Origin: Actinobaculum sp. oral taxon 183 str. F0552
Lineage (GTDB): Bacteria > Actinomycetota > Actinomycetes > Actinomycetales > Actinomycetaceae
Direction: 5' to 3'
Assembly (NCBI RefSeq): GCF_000466165.1
Contig: NZ_KE951439.1
Span: 33,151 to 97,150 of the forward strand
Length of the DNA stretch: 64,000 nucleotides
Under the pieces are notes generated by a model that worked only from the letters and a program-made list of their open reading frames with translations, was not told where the DNA came from and did not search any database. The translations under genes and the position numbers were made by a program. Below are positions 1-8,537 of the stretch, piece by piece (position 1 is the stretch's first letter; each line of letters opens with the position of its first letter).

Positions 1-159
1 GTTTACCCCGCACACCGTCGCCGATGGGCTGAAGCCGTGGGGCGGCCCCTCGCCAATGCCGATTTACCGCCCCTGCCGAGTCCTCCAGCGGTTTGTAAGG
101 ATTCTTCGAGACAATCGGCGGCATGGGATCGCCAGCGCGAGTTTCGAAAGGACCGATCG

Positions 160-1722
160 ATGAACTTTGAAAGGACCGATGGCATGGACAATCGCGATCG
201 CACGGGCGCCGAGCGGGCGCCCGAGGCCGCCAACCCCCTCATGCTCCAGGCCTTCGCCTGGGACCTGAACGCGGACTCCAGCCACTGGCGGCTCCTGGCG
301 GAAAACGCCGCCTTCCTGGCCGCCTGCGGGGTGAGCTCCATGTGGCTCCCACCCGCCTATAAGGGGCAGGCGGGGGTCAAGGACGTCGGGTACGGCGTCT
401 ACGACACCTATGACCTGGGCGAGTTCGACCAGAAGGGCACCGTGCCAACCAAGTACGGCACCAAGGACGAATACCTCGCCGCCATCGAGGCCCTGCACGC
501 CGCAGGCATCGCCGTGGTCGCCGATATCGTTCTCAACCACCGGATGGGAGGCGAGGCCACCGAGACCGTGCGCGCAACCCCCGTCGACCCGGCGGACCGG
601 CGCCGCCCCATCGGCGAGCCCGAGGATATCACCGCCTGGACCCGCTTCACCTTCCCGGGCCGGGCGGGGGCGTACTCGGACTTCGCCTGGGACTGGACCT
701 GCTTCCACGGCATCGACTGGGACGAGGCCCGCCAGCTCGCCGGCGTATGGCTCTTCGAGGGCAAACAGTGGAACGAGAACGTCGACGACGAACTCGGCAA
801 CTACGACTATCTTATGGGCGCCGACGTCCACGCCACGGACCCCAAGGTGCGCGCCGAGCTCGACCGGTGGGGCCGCTGGTACGTCGAGACCACCGGGGTC
901 GACGGCCTGCGCCTGGACGCCGTCAAGCACGTCGGCGCGGACTTCTTCGCCAGCTGGCTGCCCGAGCTGCGCCGCGCCACCGGGCGGGCCCTCCCCGCCG
1001 TCGGCGAATACTGGTCTCAGAACGTGGCCGAGCTGAAGGAATACCTCCAGGCCGTCCCCTCCACGAGCCTGTTTGACGTGCCCCTCCACTTCCACCTGCA
1101 CGCCGCCTCGACCTCCAACGGCGACGTGGACCTCTCCCGCCTCTTCGAGGGCACCCTCGTCGAAGCCGATCCGGCACGCGCTGTCACCTTCGTCGAAAAC
1201 CACGACACCCAGCCGGGCCAGTCGCTGGCCTCCACCATCCAGCCGTGGTTCAAGCCCTCGGCCTACGCCCTCATCCTCCTGCGAGACGCCGGAACGCCCT
1301 GCGTCTTCTGGGGCGACCTGTTCGGCACTCCCGAAACCGGCGACCTGCCGGCCGTCACCGAACTGCCGATGCTCATGACCATGCGCCGCGCCCTGGCGCA
1401 CGGGCCGCAGCACGACGCCCTCGACGCGCCCGACGTCGTCGGCTTCGCACGCGAGGGGGACGCCGCCCACCCCGGCTCCGGGCTCGCGGTGGTGCTCTCC
1501 GACCGCCTAGCCGGAACCAAGCGCCTCCACGTCGGAGCGCGCCACGCGGGGGAGCGGTGGGTCTGCGTCTTGGGCGGCCACGAACCGGTCACCGTCGGCG
1601 ACGACGGCACGGCCGAGCTTCCCGTGAGCGACGGCGGTCTGAGCGTCTATGTGCCCGAGGCGGCCAAGCCGATCCTCGACGGCTCCGAGGAATACCGGCT
1701 GCGGGTGGGAAGCGGGGACTGA
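160..1722 (+). CDS. cytoplasmic alpha-amylase (GH13)
   Basis: Hydrolyses alpha-1,4-glucan links in starch, glycogen or maltodextrins. It has no signal peptide, so it probably acts inside the cell like E. coli AmyA. At 520 residues it is close to the usual length of that intracellular group. The GH13 (beta/alpha)8 motifs are in order: DIVLNH, the nucleophile Asp about residue 253 in GLRLDAVKH, the acid/base Glu about 283 in VGEYW, and the transition-state Asp about 349 in ENHDT. The ATG at 160 follows GAAAGGACC. A second ATG at 184 follows an almost identical GAAAGGACCG, so the first 8 residues are uncertain. It appears monocistronic. Function is confident; the exact substrate is inferred. Confidence 0.93.
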   Translation: MNFERTDGMDNRDRTGAERAPEAANPLMLQAFAWDLNADSSHWRLLAENAAFLAACGVSSMWLPPAYKGQAGVKDVGYGVYDTYDLGEFDQKGTVPTKYGTKDEYLAAIEALHAAGIAVVADIVLNHRMGGEATETVRATPVDPADRRRPIGEPEDITAWTRFTFPGRAGAYSDFAWDWTCFHGIDWDEARQLAGVWLFEGKQWNENVDDELGNYDYLMGADVHATDPKVRAELDRWGRWYVETTGVDGLRLDAVKHVGADFFASWLPELRRATGRALPAVGEYWSQNVAELKEYLQAVPSTSLFDVPLHFHLHAASTSNGDVDLSRLFEGTLVEADPARAVTFVENHDTQPGQSLASTIQPWFKPSAYALILLRDAGTPCVFWGDLFGTPETGDLPAVTELPMLMTMRRALAHGPQHDALDAPDVVGFAREGDAAHPGSGLAVVLSDRLAGTKRLHVGARHAGERWVCVLGGHEPVTVGDDGTAELPVSDGGLSVYVPEAAKPILDGSEEYRLRVGSGD

Positions 1723-2016
1723 TCACGCCGAATGCCGGAGTGAATTGGCGCCGACCGCCTGGCCGCGAGTGTTGATCGTCGAGAGGAGCAGGGTGACGCC
1801 TTAATCAACATGCAACATACTCGAAAACAAGAGCCAAGTTCCCTAGCGAGGCTCATGGTAGTGTTGCCAATGACTAATAAACACAACACGACGGGCTTGG
1901 CTGTGACCCGCGGAGGCAGTCGCCCATTCGTCGGCGTGCAGACGCGGGAACCGCCCGAAACCTGAAAGGACATCGGCGCCACGGACATTGCCATTCCTCG
2001 ACTGTGCATCGGGGGT

Positions 2017-3000
2017 ATGAGCTTCGGGAAGGTCTTCCCGGACTTCCACCAGTGGGTCATCGACCAGGAGGCCACCCAGGCGGTCATCGCCCGCGCTCTG
2101 GAGCTGGGCGTCAACTTCATCGACACCGCCAACGTCTACGCCCACGGCACAAGCGAGGAGTTCATCGGGGCCTCGCTGAAGAACCTCGGCATCAAGCGCG
2201 AGGACGTGGTGCTGGCGAGCAAGGTCTACTTCAACAAGGGGCACCTGTCGCGCGCGGCCATCGAGCGCGAGATCGACGGCACGCTGAAGCGGCTGGGCAC
2301 CGACTACCTCGACCTCTACATCATCCACCGCTTCGACTACGCCACCCCCATCGAGGAGACCATGGAGGCCCTCGACTCCCTCGTGCGCGCCGGGAAGGTG
2401 CGGGCCCTGGGGGCGAGCGCCATGTACGCCTACCAGCTGCACACCATGCAGGTGGTCGCGGACGCTCACGGCTGGACCAGGTTCTCCTCTATGCAGAACC
2501 ACTACAACCTGCTCTACCGCGAGGACGAGCGGGAGACGATCCCCGTCTGCCGCCAGTACGGCATGTCGCTCACGCGCTACAGCCCGCTCGCCTCCGGGCA
2601 CCTGACCCGACCCACATGGGACTCCGACTCCATGCGGGCCACCACCGACGCCACCATGCGCGGCAAGTACGACCGCGAACGCGAGACCGACATGCCCATC
2701 ATCGAGCGCGTCGCCGAGCTCGCCGGACGTCACGGGGTGGCGATGGCGGATGTCGCCCTGGCCTGGCACTGGGCCAGGGGCGTGACCGCCCCCATTGTGG
2801 GCTGCTCGCGGCCCAGTCGGGTCGACGACGCCGTGCGCGCCCTGAACCTGACGCTCACCGAGGAGGAGATCGCCTTCCTCGAGGAGCCCTACCGCGCCCA
2901 CGAGCTCGTGGGCCCACTGGCCCGGCCCGGGGACGCTCCGCTGGCCGGCTCGACGACCGATCGGGTGACGTCCGCCGGGCGGGACGTCTCACCGCGGTGA
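2017..3000 (+). CDS. aldo/keto reductase, N-terminus possibly disrupted
   Basis: NAD(P)H-dependent oxidoreductase of the AKR (beta/alpha)8 family; substrate unknown. The family residues are visible: FIDTANVY with the catalytic Asp and Tyr, the Lys in LASKVYF, and the His in YIIHRF. The first ATG, at 2017, falls inside the first conserved strand (IPRLCIGG-MSFG), so about 15-20 conserved residues lie upstream without a normal start. The same frame is closed by TGA at 1963-1965. The gene is either translated from 2017 in shortened form, started at a rare codon, or damaged. It is followed after 35 bp by a broken hydrolase with its own ribosome site, so they were probably an operon. Confidence 0.8.
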   Translation: MSFGKVFPDFHQWVIDQEATQAVIARALELGVNFIDTANVYAHGTSEEFIGASLKNLGIKREDVVLASKVYFNKGHLSRAAIEREIDGTLKRLGTDYLDLYIIHRFDYATPIEETMEALDSLVRAGKVRALGASAMYAYQLHTMQVVADAHGWTRFSSMQNHYNLLYREDERETIPVCRQYGMSLTRYSPLASGHLTRPTWDSDSMRATTDATMRGKYDRERETDMPIIERVAELAGRHGVAMADVALAWHWARGVTAPIVGCSRPSRVDDAVRALNLTLTEEEIAFLEEPYRAHELVGPLARPGDAPLAGSTTDRVTSAGRDVSPR

Positions 3001-3035
3001 ACCGCGCCCGGACGCACAACGAGGAGACAACTGAC

Positions 3036-4018
3036 ATGACTCATGAGACTCCCGAACCGACCGCCGAGTGGGACAAGGTCTTCCCGCGGTCCGACGCCGT
3101 AGACCGCGAGAAGGTCGCCTTCCGCACCCGCTTCGGCATCACCCTGGTCGCCGACCTGTACAGGCCCAAGGGGGCGGAGGGCGAGCTGCCCGCCCTGGCC
3201 GTGGCCGGCCCCTTCGGCGCCGTCAAGGAGCAGTGCAGCGGCCTGTACGCGCAGACGATGGCGGAGCGCGGCTACCTCACCATCGCCTTCGACCCCAGCT
3301 TCACCGGCGAGTCCGGCGGCGAGCCCCGCTACATGAACTCCCCGGACATCAATATCGAGGACTTCCAGGCCGCCGTCGACTTCCTGTCCGTGCGCGACGA
3401 CGTCGACCCCGGGCGCATCGGCATCATCGGCATCTGCGGCTGGGGCGGCATGGCCCTGGCCGCCGCGGCCGCAGATCCGCGCATCAGGGCTACGGTCGCC
3501 TCCACCATGTACGACATGAGCCGCGTGGCCGCCAAGGGCTACTTCGACTCCGCCGACTCCGTCCAGGAGCGCAACCGGACCCGGGCGTCCGTGGCCGCTC
3601 AGCGCACCGCCGACTACCGCTCCGGCGTCTACGCCATGGCCGGCGGCGTGGTCGACCCGCTGCCCGGGGACGCGCCCCCCTCGTCAAGGACTACTACGAC
3701 TACTACAAGAAGCCGCGCGGCTACCACCCCCGGTCCCTGAACTCCAACGCCGGCTGGACCGTCATCGGCGGGTCCTCGCTGACCAACGCCACCCTGCTGG
3801 GCTACATCGAGGAGATCGAGGGCGCCGTCATGATCGTCCACGGCGAGGCAGCCCACTCCTACTACATGGGCAGGGACGCCTTCGCCCGGCTCACGGGCGA
3901 CAACAAGGAGTTCGTGACCATTCCCGGCGCCGTCCACACCGACCTGTACGACGGCGGCGGCAAGAACGCCATCCCGTGGGACCGGCTCACCGGCTTCTTC
4001 GACGCCCGCTTCGCCTGA
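3036..4018 (+). pseudogene. YcjY/dienelactone-hydrolase-like alpha/beta hydrolase, frameshifted
   Basis: Cytoplasmic alpha/beta hydrolase of the YcjY/DLH type. The ATG at 3036 follows GAGGAGAC. The nucleophile elbow reads GICGWGG with Cys in place of Ser, as in dienelactone hydrolases; an acidic motif AFDPSFTGE precedes it and the catalytic His is in PGAVHTDLYD near the end. The reading frame breaks at a run of six C at 3675-3680. The N-terminal half is in one frame and the C-terminal half (from PLVKDYYDYY) in another. One more C would restore a protein of about 327 residues, the normal family length. It could be a real mutation, a slippage-prone phase-variable tract, or a sequencing error. 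Confidence 0.8.
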
Positions 4019-4180
4019 CCGGGACCGGAGTCCGGGGCGGTCAACTCGGCGGCGGGCCGCCCCGGAGATCGCCCGCACCGCCCAATAGCCGGGCGTGACG
4101 CGGGAGACGGCGGCAACGGCGTCGGGCAGCCAGCCGCTGGGGACCCACGCCCCGGCGCTGCGCAGCGTCATGGCCGGGGT

Positions 4181-4456
4181 GTGCGTGCTGGAGGGGAGGT
4201 GCTCTCTCGCAACGCGGCCATGGGTCTGGGGTGGTCGGGCGCGCCGCGCGGGGTCGTGTTCGCGCCCCTGACCGAGCGCGAGTACGAGGTGGTCGAGGCC
4301 GTGGCGGAGGGCCTCGACAACGCCGGGGTGGCGCGGCGGCTCTTCATGAGCGAGGGGACGGTGCGCAATCACATCAGCTCGATCCTGGCCAAGCTGGGGC
4401 TGCGCAACCGGACCCAGGTCGCGGTGGCGTACTACCGGTCCGCGCGGGCCGGGTAG
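4181..4456 (+). pseudogene. LuxR/NarL-type HTH fragment of a response regulator
   Basis: A 91-residue open frame from GTG whose C-terminal 60 residues are a LuxR-type DNA-binding domain: LTEREYEVVEAVAEG, then FMSEGTVRNHISSILAKLGLRNRTQV. The stretch before it (RAGGEVLSRN) looks like the linker joining receiver and HTH domains in NarL-type regulators. No receiver domain is found upstream; the gene body between 4019 and 4180 shows no homologous frame. I read it as the 3' remnant of a response regulator, though a stand-alone HTH protein cannot be excluded. It lies just after the frameshifted hydrolase and just before a tandem repeat, in a decaying patch. Confidence 0.6.
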
Positions 4457-4471
4457 GCAGCGGAGGCTCCG

Positions 4472-4586
4472 GCGCCAGATGAACGACTGGAACGGCGCCA
4501 CATGAATGGCTGGAACGACGCCAGATGAACGATTACAATGACGCCAGATGGACGACTGGAACTGCGCCAGATGAACGACTGCGGAG
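4472..4586 (+). repeat. five degenerate 23-bp tandem repeats before the DUF4143 ATPase
   Basis: Five head-to-tail copies, each 23 bp, close to the pattern GCGCCAGATGAACGACTGGA plus ACG, starting at 4472, 4495, 4518, 4541 and 4564. Copies differ at several bases. Each copy carries an ATG and a near-identical short open frame. The array ends about 50 bp before the ATPase start codon, so it sits in that gene's promoter or leader. Its role is unknown. Confidence 0.85.
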
Positions 4587-4636
4587 GTGCCGCGGGCCGG
4601 GTCGGCGCCGTGCGGCCATGCTGAGGGGAGAGGCAG

Positions 4637-5899
4637 ATGGAGCAGAAGGGTTATCTGCCGCGGGTCGTGGACCGGCTCATCGACGACTCGCTCGGCTACT
4701 CGGGCGGCATCCTCATCGAGGGCGTCCGCGCTTGCGGCAAGACCATGACTGGGCGGCAGCACGCCTCCTCCGAGGTCGCACTGGACTCGGGGCTGCCGCA
4801 GATCCGCGCCGCCCTGGAGGTCGATCCGTCGCTCCTCCTGAGAGGCGGCGTGCCGCGACTCGTAGATGAGTGGCAGATCGAGCCCTCGCTGTGGAACCTC
4901 GTGCGCAGGCAGATCGACTCCCGCCGTCTTCCGGGCCAGTTCATCCTCACCGGCTCCTCCGTCCCGGCCGAGGACGCCTCCCGTCACTCCGGCGCGCACC
5001 GGCTCTCACGGATCCGGATGCGGCCCATGACCCTGTTCGAACGAGGCCGGGGCGACGGCAGCGTCAGCCTGGCGGGCCTGTTCGACGGCCGGGCTCCGGA
5101 ACCGGTGCTCGACTCGGGGACCAACGTGCCCGAGGCCCTGGACGACCTGGTGCACGGCGGATGGCCGGGCGACCACGACCTGACGACCCGCCAGGCGCAG
5201 CGCCACTTGCGCGACTACGTCGAGGACGTCATCAATATCGACGTCGGCCGTCTGGACGGCGAACCGCGCAGGGACCCCGTGCGCCTGCGTGCGCTCATGC
5301 GCTCCCTCGCCCGGCACGTGGGGACGGAGGCGTCTTTCAGCACCATCGCCAAGGACGTGTCTGGGCAGTCCCTGACCGCCCAGACCGCCGTCGCCTACGT
5401 GAACGCCCTCAAACGCCTGTTCATCATCGAGGAGCAGCCTCCCTGGGCGCCCCACCTGCGGTCGCGCTACGCGGTGCGCACCTCCTCGAAATTGCACTTC
5501 GTCGACCCCGCGCTCGCCGCCGCGGTGACGGACACGTCCGCCGAGCGGCTCCTGGAGGACCTGGAGACCGCCGGACTGTGGTTCGAGTCCCAGGTGGTGC
5601 AGCACCTGAGGGTCTTCGCCCAGGCTCTCGGCGGGCACGTCCACCACTACCGCGATAAGGCCGGCAAGGAGGCGGACGTCATCGTGGAACTCGACGACGG
5701 CCGTTGGGCCGCCTTCGAGGTCAAGCTGGGCCGGCGCCAGATCCCGACGGCGCAGGCCTCGCTCGCCGCCTTCGTGGCCGACGTCGACACCGCGCGGACG
5801 CCGTCCCCGGCGTTCACCGCCGTCGTCACCGCGGACGGGCCCACGATGCCGCTTTCCGACGGCGCCGTAACCTTCCCGCTGGGGGCGCTGGGGCCCTGA
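4637..5899 (+). CDS. AAA ATPase with DUF4143 domain
   Basis: ATP-binding protein of the widespread AAA_14/DUF4143 family; cellular role unknown. Residues about 23-33 hold the Walker A motif (GVRACGKT), residues about 73-79 the Walker B (RLVDEWQ), and the sensor-like segment is FILTGSS. The C-terminal half is DUF4143 and ends in a nuclease-fold-like pattern (ADVIVELDDGRWAAFEVKLG), which in this family is usually thought to be a degenerate PD-(D/E)xK module. The 420 residues are full length. The ATG at 4637 follows AGGGGAGAGG. It appears to be a single-gene cassette with its own repeat-containing leader, flanked by gene debris on both sides, which suggests a mobile accessory gene. Confidence 0.85.
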   Translation: MEQKGYLPRVVDRLIDDSLGYSGGILIEGVRACGKTMTGRQHASSEVALDSGLPQIRAALEVDPSLLLRGGVPRLVDEWQIEPSLWNLVRRQIDSRRLPGQFILTGSSVPAEDASRHSGAHRLSRIRMRPMTLFERGRGDGSVSLAGLFDGRAPEPVLDSGTNVPEALDDLVHGGWPGDHDLTTRQAQRHLRDYVEDVINIDVGRLDGEPRRDPVRLRALMRSLARHVGTEASFSTIAKDVSGQSLTAQTAVAYVNALKRLFIIEEQPPWAPHLRSRYAVRTSSKLHFVDPALAAAVTDTSAERLLEDLETAGLWFESQVVQHLRVFAQALGGHVHHYRDKAGKEADVIVELDDGRWAAFEVKLGRRQIPTAQASLAAFVADVDTARTPSPAFTAVVTADGPTMPLSDGAVTFPLGALGP

Positions 5900-6049
5900 G
5901 CGGAGCGCGCCGAAGCCGTCGTCGTACCCCGTCACCGCGATCGGCCACAGGCCGGTGTCCCCGAAGCGGGAGGCCAGGTGGCGCACCCACTGCTGAGCGA
6001 GCTCGGCCTCAACGGCCCCGTCGGTCACCCACGCGCACGGCGGGGTATC
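5900..6049 (-). pseudogene. remnant resembling DUF4253
   Basis: In the same minus-strand frame as the broken hydrolase upstream, this stretch reads CAWVTDGAVEAELAQQW, then FGDTGLWPIAV. It resembles the start of DUF4253 proteins, where a WVSDE segment precedes a TGLWPL segment. The similarity ends at the 3' end of the DUF4143 gene, as if the rest was lost at that junction. Function is unknown; this is a family resemblance from memory. Confidence 0.4.
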
Positions 6050-6070
6050 GGCGGTGGCTGGGCTGGCAGC

Positions 6071-6955
6071 GTCGATCTGCTTCTGCCAGAAGGCGGCGGC
6101 GTCTTCAATCCAGCCCTCGGCGGCGGTGCCGATGCCGAGCCCGAAGCTGTGGGGCAGACCGTCGTAGGCGTGGAACTCCGACGGCGTCCTCGCGGCCGCG
6201 ATGGCGTCGGTGCGCGCCTGCATGGTGCGCCAGGAGACGATCCCGTCAGCCGTGCCGACGCAGGCGTAGCTAGGAGGTTCCGTCCCGGTGATCTCCGAGT
6301 GCCCGGTGTACTGCATGACGACGGTGCCGGGACCGGGCACGTCGCCACCTCCGAATCGAGCGGGACCGTAGGAACTGAGGGCTGCGGCCAGGCGCGCTCC
6401 CGCGGAGCCGCCCTACAGCGAGTAGCAGGCGGGGTCCACGTCGAGCTCGTCGGCGCGGGAGTGGATGAAGGAGATGGCCCGGGCCAGGTCCGCGCAACCG
6501 CTGCGAAGATCCGGGCGGTATTGCAGTGTGAAGGCCGTGTAGCCGTGGCGGGAGAGCCACAGGGCGTGCGGCATCGAGTCGTGGATGGAGCCCACGTAGG
6601 CGAAACCACCGCCCGCGCTGCACACGGCCACCCGCGGGCGCCCGCCCGCAGTGCTCCCCTGAGCCGAGGAAACGAAGATCCCGGTGTCCCTCAGCGTGGG
6701 ATCGGAGGCCTTCTCCGCCTCGGTGTAGATGCTGTGGAAGACGACCTCGCCGCGCTCACGCCGCCCGAGCAGGTCGCCCACGACGTCGACCGTGGTGTCC
6801 GTGTTGACGAAGGAGTACCAGGTGAGCAGGCCGGCCACGTCGGCCAAGGTGTCGCCGGGCCAGGGTGGGTTGAAGGCGATGGGGAACAGAAAACGGCCGT
6901 AGTCCTCTAGCAGCGGGTTGCCGATGACATCGGCGATGAGAGTGCTGCTGGTCAC
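6071..6955 (-). pseudogene. alpha/beta hydrolase (acetyl esterase-like) with in-frame TAG
   Basis: Reads from GTG at 6955 as an alpha/beta hydrolase of the esterase/lipase type: strand motif RVAVCSAGGGFAYVGS, helix SRHGYTAFTLQYR. The nucleophile elbow GGSAGARLAA comes directly after an amber stop at 6413-6415, and translation in the same frame continues with YACVGTADGIV and a terminal His in AYDGLPHSFGLG. A single TAG therefore separates the protein from its own catalytic Ser and His, so the product is probably inactive. Beyond the hydrolase end the same open frame runs into a DUF4253-like remnant. It is one of several broken hydrolases in this patch. Confidence 0.75.
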
Positions 6956-6994
6956 CGGTGAATCGCCTTCTGCTGCTTCCCGCGTTGGCGACCC

Positions 6995-7231
6995 TCACTG
7001 TTGTGTGTGGCGCCCCGTGTTCTCACTGACGTAGGGCTCCTGGTCGTACATGGAGAAGTGAGTCGCCTCGGGGGTGACGTGGATCTGTTTGATCTCGGAG
7101 CCCAGACGTGTGTACATCTCCTCGTCGCCGGCGCGCGTGAAAGCATTCTCGCCGACGATGAGGCCACTGCCCTTTTCGACTGGGTAAGCCGTCAGTGATG
7201 GCCGGATTGCGCTGGCGCATCCCCTCGGCAT
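6995..7231 (-). pseudogene. C-terminal fragment of an alpha/beta hydrolase
   Basis: A 78-codon open frame whose last 50 residues (LIVGENAFTRAGDEEMYTRL, then PEATHFSMYDQEPYV) match the C-terminal end of YcjY-type hydrolases, including the catalytic-His segment. No N-terminal part, nucleophile elbow or ribosome site is present upstream, where the AAA ATPase gene ends. I read it as a truncated hydrolase gene. It is unlikely to be expressed as a functional enzyme. Confidence 0.6.
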
Positions 7232-7238
7232 GCGCGCT

Positions 7239-8468
7239 TCACCAGGGCCAGTTCGAGGTGAGGCGAGCCTCGACGGCGCGGTGTTGGAAGCGATAGGGCC
7301 TGCCGCGGTGGATGATCCTGCGGGTGCGATCCAGGCGCTGCGCGGTCGGCCCCGCGTCTGTAGCCTTCTCGCAGCCTGCTTTCCGTGCGATGTTCGTCAG
7401 CGATCGTTCTTCCGGCGCAAGCTCGGCCATGGCCTCGATGAACTGGCGCTCGCGAGCCGGAAGCCGGTCGAGGATGCGCTGCACGTGTGCCTCGGCCTCG
7501 GGAGCGGCATTCCGCCACCCGGCCTTGACGTGCTCGGCCGTGATGAGGTTGTCCGTTCCCGCGTACCAGGCGCGTTCTCCGGCGAGTTGGAAGAGGAACG
7601 GCTCTCCGCGAGCCCTCTCGACGATGGCCCGCTGAGCGTCCGCCGCCAGGAACACCCGCTCGGCGCCGCCGGCTTCGGTGGCGACCGGCCAGCCTTCGGT
7701 GACGAACGTCTGAAGTGCGGCCGTGAGATCGGCGTCGTCGATGGCGTCGAGAGTGACGGTCTGGAATCGACGCGCGAAAGCGGCGCCCGCCTGTGCGCCG
7801 GCCATGCCCTCGAACTCGGGCAGGCCCGTCAGGTATACGGCTATGGGCAGGGCGAGGTCGACTTGCGGCCCACCCGGGAGAGCGACCGTCTCTTCGTAGG
7901 CCAAGGCGTCGCCGAGGGCGATGAGCAGCTGTGAGCGCGCATGCTCGTCGGCGATGTTCTGCACCTCGTCTATGTGGAGCATGACCATGACGTTCTGGCG
8001 CCGCATCGCCGCGCGCCCGATCTCGATGAGGAGTTCGGTGAGGGCGGTGTAGGGCTCGGGTCCGTCTTGCGCGCGCACGGAGAGCGAGATGCCCGAGGCA
8101 GCGACTGTCTCGACCCTGCGCAGGAGATCGCCGATGCGTTTCTCCCGGGCAGAGGAAAGGCCGGCTGTGGATGACAGGTCGAGGAGCGCGGAGGCGACCC
8201 GCTTGATGGGATCCGTGCCAGAGGGGATGCGAAGCTGCGGCGTCGCCCAGTCGCCGGCTTCGGTGGCCTCGCGTGCGATCCTTCGCACGAGCGAGGACTT
8301 GCCGGAGCCGGCCTCCCCGAGAATGGTGCGGCCTCGCTCATGGATGCCCGCCAGACGGCGTGGGCGAAGGACGTCCCTCCAGTCGTTGAGCTGACTGGTG
8401 CGGCCAGCCCACACCTTGGGCACGGTGTCGGAGCCCGGGCTGAAAGGCGAATCGAGTGGGGTCCTCAC
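7239..8468 (-). CDS. AAA+ ATPase (Orc/Cdc6-like, AAA_16 type)
   Basis: P-loop ATPase of 409 residues. Walker A is GEAGSGKSS about residue 50, Walker B is VMLHIDEVQ about 168, and a sensor-1-like YLTGLPE lies near 215. The C-terminal third is helical and resembles a winged-helix (EERSLTNIARKAGCEKAT), as in the Orc1/Cdc6-like ATPases found in accessory regions. The start is GTG. The 69-bp gap before it holds two copies of a palindrome, so expression is probably tightly repressed or autoregulated. An ArsR-type gene lies immediately upstream on the same strand. Target and role are unknown; a mobile-element or stress function is possible. Confidence 0.75.
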   Translation of the reverse strand: MRTPLDSPFSPGSDTVPKVWAGRTSQLNDWRDVLRPRRLAGIHERGRTILGEAGSGKSSLVRRIAREATEAGDWATPQLRIPSGTDPIKRVASALLDLSSTAGLSSAREKRIGDLLRRVETVAASGISLSVRAQDGPEPYTALTELLIEIGRAAMRRQNVMVMLHIDEVQNIADEHARSQLLIALGDALAYEETVALPGGPQVDLALPIAVYLTGLPEFEGMAGAQAGAAFARRFQTVTLDAIDDADLTAALQTFVTEGWPVATEAGGAERVFLAADAQRAIVERARGEPFLFQLAGERAWYAGTDNLITAEHVKAGWRNAAPEAEAHVQRILDRLPARERQFIEAMAELAPEERSLTNIARKAGCEKATDAGPTAQRLDRTRRIIHRGRPYRFQHRAVEARLTSNWPW

Positions 8469-8471
8469 GGC

Positions 8472-8513
8472 GATAAGTTTATCAACGGGTTATGGCTTTG
8501 ATAAGTTTATCAA
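8472..8513 (-). promoter_or_regulatory. two copies of the palindrome TTGATAAGTTTATCAA
   Basis: GATAAGTTTATCAA occurs at 8472-8485 and the full palindrome TTGATAAGTTTATCAA (7-bp arms, 2-bp centre) at 8498-8513, 28 bp apart. They lie 4 to 45 bp upstream of the AAA ATPase start on the minus strand, in the promoter position. The spacing is close to an integral number of helix turns for two dimer sites. The repressor is not identified; the adjacent ArsR-type protein and the ATPase itself are candidates. Confidence 0.65.
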
Positions 8514-8537
8514 GGACCTGTGTGGGTGTTCTCCTCT

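Noticed and set aside
64..1470. Long open frame antisense to the alpha-amylase
   Set aside because: It mirrors a clearly real GH13 gene; no domain is recognisable and long antisense frames are expected in such GC-rich DNA.
4472..4586. CRISPR-like array
   Set aside because: The repeats are contiguous 23-bp tandem units without spacers, and no cas genes are near.
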